Source of the DNA: a virus
DNA: 30,073 bases
IMG/VR virus record: IMGVR_UViG_3300025647_000180
Span: 1 to 30,073 of that record
Strand: one strand, 5' to 3'
The position numbers were made by a program, and so were the translations under genes. The notes below the pieces were generated by a model. It was not told the DNA's origin and did no database searches. It was given only the letters and a program-made list of their open reading frames with translations. This document shows, piece after piece, positions 15,147 to 23,800 of the stretch; the first letter of the stretch is position 1; every line of letters begins with the position of its first letter.

Positions 15147-15175
15147 GAGCCCTGCGAAAGCAGGGCTCTTTTTTT
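15147..15175 (+). terminator. Rho-independent terminator after the capsid gene
   Basis: A 9-bp stem GAGCCCTGC/GCAGGGCTC (15147-15155 with 15160-15168), GAAA tetraloop, and T7 run. It closes the scaffold-capsid transcript. Confidence 0.93.
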
Positions 15176-15183
15176 ATATGTAT
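15175..15183 (+). promoter_or_regulatory. Candidate promoter, TATATGTAT variant
   Basis: Begins inside the terminator's T run and ends 27 bases before the ATG at 15211. This argues that the real start of the PhoH gene is 15211 rather than the ATGs at 15178 or 15184, which lie within or directly after the motif. Confidence 0.4.
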
Positions 15184-15210
15184 ATGAAACAATTAAATCG
15201 TTCTTACCTT

Positions 15211-15942
15211 ATGGCTTCAAATCATTACGAAGATGAGGTCTTCCAACAAAAGAGAAGGCCTAAAAATCCAATTAAATTTAAAATTTCATTAAATGAAGAA
15301 CAAAAAGAAGCAAAAGCAAAAATACTAGAAAGTACAGTTACAATATTAGCCGGTTCGGCAGGTTCAGGAAAGACACTATTAGCGTGTCAAATCGCTCTTG
15401 AAAAATTATTCATGAGAGAAATCGATAAAATTATTATTACACGACCTACGGTGAGTAAGGAGGAAATCGGCTTTTTACCGGGTGATCTCCGCGAAAAAAT
15501 GGACCCATGGGTACAGCCCATATACCAAAACATGTATACATTATACGATAAAGAAAAAATTGAAAAATTTATTCAAGACGGGCAAATTGAAATCGTACCT
15601 GTTTCATTTATGCGTGGTAGAACATTTCTAGATTCAGTAGTAATTGTAGACGAAGCTCAAAACGTTACACATGAACAAATGGAAATGATTGTTACTCGTA
15701 TTGGTTTACGTAGTAAAATGATTATTTGTGGAGATGATAATCAAGTAGATTTAAAATCAAAACGTGAATCTGGTTTTAGATTTTTATATACTGCTGCTCG
15801 TAGAATTAAAAATATGTGTTCTATTTCTCTTAAAACTAACCATAGAGACCCTATTGTAGAAGACTTAATTAGTTTATATGAAGAAGCTGCTGAACACGGT
15901 ATATCTTTAGGTACAGCGGGTTCTAGCGGAAAACGTAAATAA
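15211..15942 (+). CDS. phoH: PhoH-like P-loop ATPase
   Basis: 243 aa from the chosen start (MASNHYEDEV). Walker A is GSAGSGKT (48-55), followed by ITRPTVSKEEIGFLPGDLRE (76-95), the RP--S-E-GFLPG signature of PhoH proteins. Walker B is VVIVDEAQ (143-150) and the sensor-like CGDDNQ is at 173-178. PhoH-like proteins are frequent in T4-like and marine phages; bacterial members are linked to RNA metabolism, but the phage role is not settled. The open frame extends back to a TTG at 15145, but that would run through the capsid terminator, so 15211 is preferred (15184 is possible). It sits between the capsid and neck genes with its own terminator-promoter boundary. Confidence 0.93.
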   Translation: MASNHYEDEVFQQKRRPKNPIKFKISLNEEQKEAKAKILESTVTILAGSAGSGKTLLACQIALEKLFMREIDKIIITRPTVSKEEIGFLPGDLREKMDPWVQPIYQNMYTLYDKEKIEKFIQDGQIEIVPVSFMRGRTFLDSVVIVDEAQNVTHEQMEMIVTRIGLRSKMIICGDDNQVDLKSKRESGFRFLYTAARRIKNMCSISLKTNHRDPIVEDLISLYEEAAEHGISLGTAGSSGKRK

Positions 15943-15954
15943 GCCAAAGTTTTT

Positions 15955-15966
15955 TAATATTTATAA
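15955..15966 (+). promoter_or_regulatory. Candidate late promoter, TAATATTTATAA
   Basis: Perfect copy in the 36-base gap before the neck genes, ending 12 bases before the ATG at 15979. The following ACAAAAC is shared with the copy at 3871. Confidence 0.55.
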
Positions 15967-15978
15967 CAAAACTATATA

Positions 15979-17160
15979 ATGGCAAATATTCCTATATATG
16001 ATGGTAGCCCAACATGGGACGCAACTGCTCTCCCATTTGGGTTCTATAATTCTGATGCTCAATTCCAAACGGACGCAATTAAAGTAGCTAAGTTTTGTGC
16101 TGTTCGTTTAGGTTACCCTATCGAAAATGTTGAATTATCTTCTGGGTCATTCTTTACAGCGTTTGAGCAAGCAGTAACAGTATACGGGAATGAATTATAT
16201 GCTTATAAACAACGCGAAGATTATTTATCATTAGAAGGAGCTAATTACTCATATTCTGCTTCTGTAGCAGCTGGTACTACATTTGAAAATACTTTAGTTA
16301 CTCCTAATTTAGGCCCTGTAATTAGATTATCTCAACAATATGGTACTGAAGCTGGAGTAGGGGGAAATGTAAATTATTATAGTGGTTCTATAGCTTTAAC
16401 TTCTAGTGTTCAAGATTATGATTTAAACCAATGGGCTTTAGATCAAGGATACGATAACAATGATATTGAAATTAAACGAATCTTCTTCCAAACAATCCCA
16501 GCTTCATTCCAATTTTTAGGAGCTTTAGGATACACTGGTACCGCTATTGCTATGTTTGGAGATAATGCTGGTTTAACTGCTTATGGTGGTAATAGTTTCT
16601 TAATGATGCCCTTAAGCTTTGACTTACAGGCTATTCAACAAGTTGAAATGTATAGAGATGTTTTATTCTCTAACTATACTTTTGAATTAGTAAATAATAA
16701 ATTAAGAATATTCCCTATTCCTAATGACGATGATGATAGATATAGAAGCCAAATTTGGTTCCAATATTTGCTCAAATCAGAAAGAATAGCTGATAGCTTA
16801 ACCTCAGGTAGTAGTCAAGTTAACAACATTTCACAATATCCTTACAACAATCCAGTTTATCATACTATTAATTCAGTGGGTAGAAGTTGGATATTTGAGT
16901 ATACTTTAGCTTTATGTAAAGAAATGTTAGGATATGTTAGAGGTAAATACTCAACAGTTCCTATCCCAGGTGCTGAAGTAACTTTAAACCAAGGAGATTT
17001 AATTGCTTCAGCTAATTCTGAAAAAGAAGCTTTAGTAACTAAACTAAGAGATTATTTTGATCAAACCTCTCGTCAGTCATTACTTGAAAGACGTAATGCT
17101 GAATCAGCAGCTCGTCAAAGTGAATTAGATAAAGTACCAATGACTATATTTGTAGGATAA
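15979..17160 (+). CDS. 13: Neck protein (T4 gp13-like head completion)
   Basis: 393 aa. The N-terminus PIYDGSPTWDATALPFGFYN, the segment KVAKFCAVRLGYPIENVELS, and GTEAGVGGNVNYYSGSIALT followed by VQDYDL match my memory of the gp13 neck proteins of cyanophage-type T4 relatives; the NNKLRIFPIPNDD segment near 250 also fits. gp13 and gp14 form the connector that closes the filled head and receives the tail. It is longer than T4 gp13 (309 aa). The stop shares its last base with the next gene's ATG (TAATG), and gp14-like follows directly, as in T4. Assignment is by remembered family features, not a search. Confidence 0.75.
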   Translation: MANIPIYDGSPTWDATALPFGFYNSDAQFQTDAIKVAKFCAVRLGYPIENVELSSGSFFTAFEQAVTVYGNELYAYKQREDYLSLEGANYSYSASVAAGTTFENTLVTPNLGPVIRLSQQYGTEAGVGGNVNYYSGSIALTSSVQDYDLNQWALDQGYDNNDIEIKRIFFQTIPASFQFLGALGYTGTAIAMFGDNAGLTAYGGNSFLMMPLSFDLQAIQQVEMYRDVLFSNYTFELVNNKLRIFPIPNDDDDRYRSQIWFQYLLKSERIADSLTSGSSQVNNISQYPYNNPVYHTINSVGRSWIFEYTLALCKEMLGYVRGKYSTVPIPGAEVTLNQGDLIASANSEKEALVTKLRDYFDQTSRQSLLERRNAESAARQSELDKVPMTIFVG

Positions 17161-17738
17161 TGGCATTATACGGAGAGGCAAGAGATATTAGTTTTTTTAG
17201 ACACATTAATCGTGAATTAATGGCTAACATTATTTCACAACAATGTGTTTACTATAAATTTGACTTAGGTGAAACTAAAGTTAACATTTATGGTGAAGCA
17301 TCAGGTGGTAAGTATTACCACCCTCCTGTATTGTTAAATTGTTTAATCGAAAGAACCAATCAAGAATACCCAGAAAGTGATTTAGGTGTTAATTTTGCTT
17401 GGGGTATTACGTTTAAATTTTTAAGAGATGATTTATTAGACCGTAATAAAGATTTTAATAAAGATTGGCAATTTGCTAACACATACGGTGCTAATCTAGT
17501 ACCTGAAGTAGGTGATATTATTATGTATAATCAAGGATATTACGAAGTAGACAGTACAAATGCTAACCAATACTTTGTAGGTAAAAACCCAGCGTACGAT
17601 TACAAAGATAGTACGGGTACTAATATATTAAATGAAACAGATTTAGCCGATTTTGGTTCAAATATCTCAATTATTTGTAATACTCATTATGTACCAGCAG
17701 ATAAATTAGCATTATCACCATTTAAAGAAAGAATGTAA
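17160..17738 (+). CDS. 14: Neck protein (T4 gp14-like)
   Basis: 192 aa. The start ALYGEARDISFFRHINRELM, then TKVNIYGEASGGKYYHPPVL, VPEVGDIIMYNQGYYEVDST and NTHYVPADKLAL form the pattern of gp14-type neck proteins in marine T4-like phages. It is shorter than T4 gp14 (256 aa), as in those relatives. Both ends are coupled: it starts on the last base of the gp13-like stop and its own stop shares a base with the next ATG. Role: head-to-tail connector with gp13. Confidence 0.75.
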   Translation: MALYGEARDISFFRHINRELMANIISQQCVYYKFDLGETKVNIYGEASGGKYYHPPVLLNCLIERTNQEYPESDLGVNFAWGITFKFLRDDLLDRNKDFNKDWQFANTYGANLVPEVGDIIMYNQGYYEVDSTNANQYFVGKNPAYDYKDSTGTNILNETDLADFGSNISIICNTHYVPADKLALSPFKERM

Positions 17739-18712
17739 TGCCACAGAATAGAAAACCAGTACCAAAGTCTCAAAAAGAGATAAGTGAAGGATTAAATACT
17801 CCGTATGATTCTACAGTAGGTAACCCAAACGGTGCTAATCAATACTCTGTAGATCCGGATATTAATCAGGCTGGTATTCCTTTTAATCGCTCAGAAAAAT
17901 TATCTCAAAAAGGAGATACTTATAAACAATTTACAGTTGGTTTAGAAGATATAGATGAATCTATATTTTACTACTTTAACAATGTAATTAAACCATTTGT
18001 ATTTCAAAACGGAGAAAGAATTCCTGTACCTATTATTTATGGTAACCCTGAAAGATGGAACAACTTCCAAAAAGATGGATATTATAGAGATAAATCAGGA
18101 GCAATTATGATGCCTATTATCGTAATTAAAAGGGATTCAATTACTAGAAATAGAAGTCTTTCTAATAAATTAGATGCTAATATGCCTAATTTATATACTT
18201 CTTGGCAAAAACAATACAATAGTAAAAATTTTTACTCTAATTTTAACTTATTAAATAATAGAGTACAAACTAAACAATTTATAGCTAATGTTGTTCCTGA
18301 TTATGTAACACTTCAATATAGTGTTATTATACAAACTTATTACATGGATCAACTAAACAAAATAGTTGAAGCCATTAATTACGCCTCAGATGCATATTGG
18401 GGTAACCCAGAGCGTTTTAAATTTAAAGCGATGATTGATGGTTTTACCAATGCAAATGAACTTGCGATAGGACAAGAAAGAGTAGTGAGGAGTAACTTTA
18501 CTGTTAATATGTATGGATATATAATTCCTGACGTTGTCCAAAAAGATGTTGCTGCTGTAAAGAAATATAACTCTAAATCTAAAGTTATTTTCTCTATGGA
18601 AACCACATCAAATCCTGAGGTATTTAACCCAAATCCACAGGAAACAACAGACGGTAGAAATCGTTTAAATGAAAATGTTAACACTCGTAAGAGAATAAGC
18701 ACTACAGAATGA
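17738..18712 (+). CDS. Virion structural protein, possible tail completion (gp15-like)
   Basis: 324 aa, soluble, mixed alpha/beta. Key segments are FTVGLEDIDESIFYYFNNVI, KPFVFQNGERIPVPIIYGNP and ERWNNFQKDGYYRDKSGAIM, then VVPDYVTLQYSVIIQTYYMD and INYASDAYWGNPERFKF. I recognise this as a conserved structural protein that follows gp14 in marine T4-like phages. In T4 the gene after 14 is 15, the tail terminator and sheath stabiliser, so that role is plausible but rests mainly on position. The last 50 residues are Asn/Glu/Arg-rich and probably disordered. Its stop overlaps the next start (ATGA). Confidence 0.6.
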   Translation: MPQNRKPVPKSQKEISEGLNTPYDSTVGNPNGANQYSVDPDINQAGIPFNRSEKLSQKGDTYKQFTVGLEDIDESIFYYFNNVIKPFVFQNGERIPVPIIYGNPERWNNFQKDGYYRDKSGAIMMPIIVIKRDSITRNRSLSNKLDANMPNLYTSWQKQYNSKNFYSNFNLLNNRVQTKQFIANVVPDYVTLQYSVIIQTYYMDQLNKIVEAINYASDAYWGNPERFKFKAMIDGFTNANELAIGQERVVRSNFTVNMYGYIIPDVVQKDVAAVKKYNSKSKVIFSMETTSNPEVFNPNPQETTDGRNRLNENVNTRKRISTTE

Positions 18713-19014
18713 GCAATATTAGATTTTTAGATAATGTAGCTGTAACAGCTTTTAGTGATTCACAAGTAGTAGGCTCTAATTTTCCTAGAGTAGTATTTGC
18801 AGGAGAAACAAGAATTGTTTCTACTAACACTAACTCATATGCTTATGAAATCTTTAACTTAGGTGTTATCAACATTAATGGTGGTATTGCCGTAGAAATA
18901 GGCGGTGAAACTGTATTTTCTCATGGACTACTTAGAGCAGAAAATAAGTATGTAAATGAGGGCACAATAAATATTAACGGCATTTTCGAAGTTGGTGATG
19001 TTTTTTCAAATTAA
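18709..19014 (+). CDS. Small beta-repeat structural protein
   Basis: 101 aa, almost entirely predicted beta-strand. It contains two similar turns, GVININGGIAVEIGG and GTININGIFEVGDVF, about 40 residues apart, suggesting a small beta-solenoid or trimeric spike-like fold. Few charges, no Cys, no signal peptide. It overlaps the preceding gene by four bases (ATGA) and precedes the fibre genes, so a tail or fibre accessory role is likely. No named family recognised. Confidence 0.65.
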   Translation: MSNIRFLDNVAVTAFSDSQVVGSNFPRVVFAGETRIVSTNTNSYAYEIFNLGVININGGIAVEIGGETVFSHGLLRAENKYVNEGTININGIFEVGDVFSN

Positions 19015-19027
19015 ACAAAAAAGACCA

Positions 19028-19037
19028 ATATTTATAA
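19028..19037 (+). promoter_or_regulatory. Candidate late promoter, ATATTTATAA
   Basis: Copy of the recurrent motif in the 39-base gap before the collagen-like gene, ending 16 bases upstream of its GTG start and followed by TAAAAC, as in other copies. Confidence 0.5.
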
Positions 19038-19053
19038 TAAAACTTGATTTGTA

Positions 19054-20763
19054 GTGGCTCAAATTAATATTGCACAAACCGGAACCTCAGGCATCGAATC
19101 CCCACAAGCAGGGGTTGTTGCTATCTTCTCCAATAGCGCTGATAGCGGTAAATTATATTATAAATTCTCAGATGGCTCTACAGCCCCGGTAGATACAGGA
19201 GGTACCTCAGGTGGTGGTACCGCTTTAACTGTAACTGATGGTTCAACTACAGTCAATAACGTAGATACAATTACATTCTCTGGAGCAGCTGTAACCGATG
19301 ATGGCTCAGGTGATGTAACTGTTACCGTTAGTGGTGGTTCAGGATCATCAGGTACTTCAGGTGATGGTACTTCTGGTACTTCTGGTAGTGGTACTTCAGG
19401 TACATCAGGAACTGGATCCGGAGAATCAGGCACAGACGGTACTTCAGGTACAGCTGGTGAAGATGGTTTAGACGGTACTTCAGGTACTTCAGGTACAGGT
19501 TCAGGTCAATCTGGCACAAATGGTACCTCAGGTACACAAGGTGAATCAGGTACAGATGGTACTTCAGGTACAACCGGTTCTTCCGGTACTTCAGGTACTG
19601 ATGGTTCTTCAGGTACTTCAGGAGAAAACGGAACATCTGGTACAGATGGCTCTTCAGGTACTTCAGGTACTAATGGCTCTTCAGGTACTTCAGGTGAACA
19701 AGGCCCACAGGGTGAAGCCGGTACTTCAGGTACTAATGGCTCTTCAGGTACTTCAGGTGAACAAGGCCCACAGGGTGAAGCCGGTACTTCAGGTACTAAT
19801 GGTGAAGCTGGTACTTCAGGTACTGACGGTACTACTTTTGTAACTGGTACTTCAGGTACTGACGGTGAATCAGGTACTTCAGGTACAGCAGGTGAACAAG
19901 GTCCACAGGGTGAAGCTGGTACTTCAGGTACTGATGGTACTACTCTTATAGTGGGAACTTCAGGTACTGATGGTGACTCTGGTACTTCAGGTACTGCTGG
20001 TGATTCTGGAACAAGTGGAACAGCTGGCTCAGGTACTTCAGGTACTTCAGGACAACAAGGTCCTCAAGGTGATCCTGGTACTCCAGGTTCATCAGGTACT
20101 TCAGGTGCTGCAGGTGCCCCAGGTTCATCAGGTACTTCAGGTGCTGCAGGTGCTTCAGGTTCAGCTGGAACATCAGGTACATCAGGTGCTGGAGGCGGAG
20201 CTGCTTTAACAGTTAGAGATGGTTCAACAACAGTTTCAAATGTTGAAGATATTGTATTTAGTGGTGGTACTGTAACAACAGGTACTTCAGGTGTTGCTCA
20301 AGTAACTATCTCCGGAGGTGGAGGTGGTGGTACAGCATATGCTGTAAGATTTGATTACCCTGATGATAACAACTTAGTATCCGCTGGTGCTACTTCAGCC
20401 CAAATTACAACATCTCCATTTAGTAGTAATACGGTAAACGTATCTATTAATGCAACCAATGATGTTGTATTTGACTTCCCATCTGAAACCGGACCTCCTA
20501 CTAATGTATTTTTATACATGTATAATGGTCCTAATGATGAATATAAAATTTCAACATTCGGTTTAGGTAGTGTTGGATATTCTGTAGGTCAAGGATTTAC
20601 TTCTACGATTTCAAGTAAAATAGCAACTAACGATTTCTTTACAGCTTTTAGCAATAATGAAATTAAATTAGATCTCTCAGTAGGTAATTATGGTGGTTCT
20701 AGAAAAACTGTACCACCACCAATCGTAAACATTCACTGTTACGTTGTGTTTATGTTTGTGTAA
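19054..20763 (+). CDS. Collagen-like fibre protein
   Basis: 569 aa, starting at GTG, the only sensible start after the promoter motif. Residues 1-93 are a globular N-terminal part. About 94-382 are Gly-X-Y repeats, mainly GTS with inserts such as GEQGPQGEAGTSG that are true collagen-like triplets. About 384-569 form a globular C-terminal head (FDYPDDNNLVSAGATSAQIT). A module ALTVTDGSTTVNNVDTITFS at 57-76 recurs as ALTVRDGSTTVSNVEDIVFS at 384-403, so the repeat shaft is bracketed by two copies of the same domain. Expected to be a trimeric fibre shaft with a receptor-binding or trimerisation end. A terminator follows. Confidence 0.85.
   Translation: MAQINIAQTGTSGIESPQAGVVAIFSNSADSGKLYYKFSDGSTAPVDTGGTSGGGTALTVTDGSTTVNNVDTITFSGAAVTDDGSGDVTVTVSGGSGSSGTSGDGTSGTSGSGTSGTSGTGSGESGTDGTSGTAGEDGLDGTSGTSGTGSGQSGTNGTSGTQGESGTDGTSGTTGSSGTSGTDGSSGTSGENGTSGTDGSSGTSGTNGSSGTSGEQGPQGEAGTSGTNGSSGTSGEQGPQGEAGTSGTNGEAGTSGTDGTTFVTGTSGTDGESGTSGTAGEQGPQGEAGTSGTDGTTLIVGTSGTDGDSGTSGTAGDSGTSGTAGSGTSGTSGQQGPQGDPGTPGSSGTSGAAGAPGSSGTSGAAGASGSAGTSGTSGAGGGAALTVRDGSTTVSNVEDIVFSGGTVTTGTSGVAQVTISGGGGGGTAYAVRFDYPDDNNLVSAGATSAQITTSPFSSNTVNVSINATNDVVFDFPSETGPPTNVFLYMYNGPNDEYKISTFGLGSVGYSVGQGFTSTISSKIATNDFFTAFSNNEIKLDLSVGNYGGSRKTVPPPIVNIHCYVVFMFV
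19666..19791 (+). repeat. Two perfect 63-bp tandem repeats in the collagen-like gene
   Basis: Units 19666-19728 and 19729-19791 are identical base for base and encode GTNGSSGTSGEQGPQGEAGTS; a third partial unit starts at 19792. Identity at third codon positions points to a recent duplication, in contrast to the codon-scrambled repeats of the next gene. Confidence 0.9.
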
Positions 20764-20785
20764 AATTTCTACATAGAATTTTAAG

Positions 20786-20811
20786 AGCCCCTCATTTGAG
20801 GGGCTTTTTTT
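20786..20811 (+). terminator. Rho-independent terminator
   Basis: An 8-bp stem AGCCCCTC/GAGGGGCT (20786-20793 with 20798-20805), ATTT loop, and T run to 20811. It ends the neck/collagen-like unit. Confidence 0.93.
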
Positions 20812-20820
20812 AATATTTAT
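20811..20820 (+). promoter_or_regulatory. Candidate late promoter, TAATATTTAT
   Basis: Starts on the last T of the preceding terminator and lies 72 bases before the ATG of the giant fibre gene. The last two consensus bases (AA) are CG here. Confidence 0.5.
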
Positions 20821-20853
20821 CGCTGACTAGTCGTTTGGAAAGTGAAAAACAAC

Positions 20854-20882
20854 TATTACTTAATTTTTTTAATAAAGTAATA
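20854..20882 (+). promoter_or_regulatory. AT-only hairpin in the leader of the giant fibre gene
   Basis: TATTACTT (20854-20861) pairs perfectly with AAGTAATA (20875-20882) around a T-rich loop. It ends 10 bases before the ATG at 20893, so it would cover the ribosome approach zone. It could be a translation control element; it is not a typical terminator because no T run follows. Confidence 0.4.
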
Positions 20883-20892
20883 ATAATATATA

Positions 20893-23800
20893 ATGGCCGA
20901 ATATAATCCGGAACAACCCGCGTTAACTCTGTATGGTACTATACAAGCTAACGCTGTAGGTAAAGATAAATACGGGATAAGTGATGAAACTGGTTTAGGA
21001 CCCAATGGTGCTGACAAGTATATTTCATATGATATCATAATTTCTAACATTTCAGCTCAACCTGTTGGTGATGCTAGTGTTAGAGACTCTTCAGGTTTAC
21101 TAGTAGGAGGTTCATACGATGGTATTGACATTAAAGTAGGAGACTGGGTTTCTGACGTAGAAGGTCTTCGTACCTTTAAAATTACAGCTATTTCCGAAAA
21201 AACTAATAGCTACATATCATGTTCAGTAGAAGACGTAGGTATGAACGTTGCTCGTACTCGAGCAGATAGAGTTAACTCCTACTCTAGTGGTCAAGCTGTT
21301 GTTGTATTTGAAACTAGTGATAATAACCAACCTTTATTAGCCCCAAACCAATTTGGCAATTTAGGTGATGCTCGAGCCGTTGATGGTATCCAAACCTATT
21401 TTAATGTTTACGAACCTTTCCAAAGATTTACTCTTTACCCTGATATTACGGGTAGTGTATCAATTGGTGATTTAGTAACAATTACAGGCTCAGTAGGTGG
21501 ATCTCCTGTTACCCCCTATCGATTAATCCCAGCTGAAGAAGGAGATACGGTAATTGGGGTTGTTTCCGACATTTACGGTGGAAATAACGTTAATGTTCGC
21601 CCTTACAACAAAATCATAACCAATTTTTCAGCACCTGAATTATTAACTTCAGGCTCAATTGGTTCAACATGGTATTTAAGTGGTAGTGGTGCTTATACTA
21701 CAAGTAGTGATTTAGGAGGGGATCCTAAATTCTTCCAATTATCACTTCCAATTAAAGGAGCAGTAACAGGTAGTATTGACGGAACTGATTTTGATGAAAC
21801 TCAATATAACCTTGTAATTAATAATGTTGAAGTTATTGCTCAAAATGCAGGAGGTAGTACTTTAACCTTATCACAAATCGTAAGCGCAGTTAATACTTAC
21901 GAAAATCAAACATACGTTTCTGCTTCTATTTATCAAACAGGAGGAGGAAACGCTACTATAACTACTGGAGATAGTGGAGCTAGCTTAGCAGACCCTGCAT
22001 TCTTAGGAATGTATTTAGATTTAAACCCAGGAAGCCCAGGTTCATATCCTTCAGCTCCAGGTGAATTTACTATTACAGCAGGTGCTACTTCTTTTAATGT
22101 AAAACCTACTACAGCCGACGTTTCTCAGTATACTTATCCTGCAGCTTCAATTGATCAAATTAAATTAGATATTGAAGCAGCAGCTTTATCAGCGGGTGTT
22201 AGCATTACAGTAACTAAAAATAGTGCTACAAGTTTAACTATTGAAGAAACTACAGGTGCTAACTTAACACTTACCCAAGTTGCACAAGATGCATTTGGTC
22301 AAAACCTTTTTGGAGGTGGATCAGCTTTAGGTTGGCCTGCAGGAACTGTATCTCCACCCGCATTAGAACAATATTTAAGTTTAGAAAGACTCGATGGTGG
22401 TGATATTTTACTACAAGGTAGTTGGTTAACTTCTCCTAGTGGTTCCGGAATATATAGCGTATCAGGTACCCCACCATTCCTTTTAATGGTCGAAGCCGCC
22501 GGTGGTGGTGAAACCGGTACCTCAGGAACCTCTTCAACTGCAGGTACTTCGGGTACTGGCATTTCGGGCACAGCAGGTACTTCAGGAACTGGAATTACAG
22601 GTACAGCTGGTACTTCAGGTACAACAATAGTAGGTACAGCCGGTACTTCTGGTTTAGAAGGTACCTCAGGTACACAAGGTACTTCTGGTACTTCTCCTGG
22701 TGATGGTACAGCAGGTACTTCATTAGGTTCTGGTACTTCAGGTACAGCTGGTACAGCCGGTACTTCTGGTTCAGGAGGAACGGGCACTTCAGGTACTTCA
22801 GTTAATGGTACAGGTGGTACTTCAGGTACTTCAGCAGATACCGGAACTCATGGTACTTCAGGTACAGCTGCTGATTCAGGTACTTCAGGTACTTCGTTTG
22901 ATTCAGGTACAGCAGGTACTGCTGGTACTTCAGGTACAAATGGAAATGATGGTACTTCAGGTACTACAGGCTTAGATGGTACTTCAGGAACTAATGGTGA
23001 ATCTGGTACAACGGGTACAGCAGGTACTTCAGGTACTTCAGGTGAAGGAACAGGAACATCAGGTACAAACGGTACTGCTGGTACAGCTGGTACTTCAGGC
23101 GATTCTGCTTCAGCGGGTACAGCAGGTACTTCAGGAAATTCAGGTACTACAGGTACAGACGGTACTTCAGGTACTGCTGGTGATTCAGGTACTAGTGGTA
23201 CAGCTAGTGATAATGGTACTTCAGGTACATCTACAAATTCAGGAACTGTAGGTACAACTGGTACTTCAGGTACAGGAGGTATTGATGGCACATCAGGTAC
23301 TGCTGGTGGTAATGGTACATCAGGTACTTCAGATACTTCAGGCACAACAGGTTCAGCTGGTACCTCAGGTACTTCAGGCGATAATGAATCTGCAACTTCA
23401 GGTACAGCAGGTGAATCAGGTACTTCAGGTACATCTGGAGGAAGCTCAACTTCAGGTACAACGGGATCATCAGGTACTTCAGGTACTGATGGTGAATCTG
23501 GAACATCTGGTACAGCAGGTGATTCAGGTACTTCAGGAACTAGTGATACTTCAGGTACAACAGGTAATAACGGAACTTCAGGTACTACAGGTCTAGACGG
23601 CACTTCAGGTACAGCCGGAGAATCAGGTACAGCAGGTACTTCCGATACTTCAGGTACAACAGGTAGTGCTGGTACTTCTGGTACTTCAGGTGATAACGAA
23701 AGCGCTACTTCAGGTACAGCAGGTGAGTCAGGTACTTCAGGTACATCCGGAGGAAGTTCTACTTCAGGAACAGCAGGTACAGGTGGTACTTCTGGAACTG

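Noticed and set aside
15145-15210. Upstream extension of the PhoH gene to a TTG at 15145
   Set aside because: The extension would translate the capsid terminator hairpin and its T run and the promoter-like motif. PhoH homologues do not need the extra 22 residues.
18379-18702. 107-residue minus-strand frame opposite the end of the gp15-like gene
   Set aside because: It is fully inside a well-supported + strand gene and has no motif, ribosome site or partner gene.
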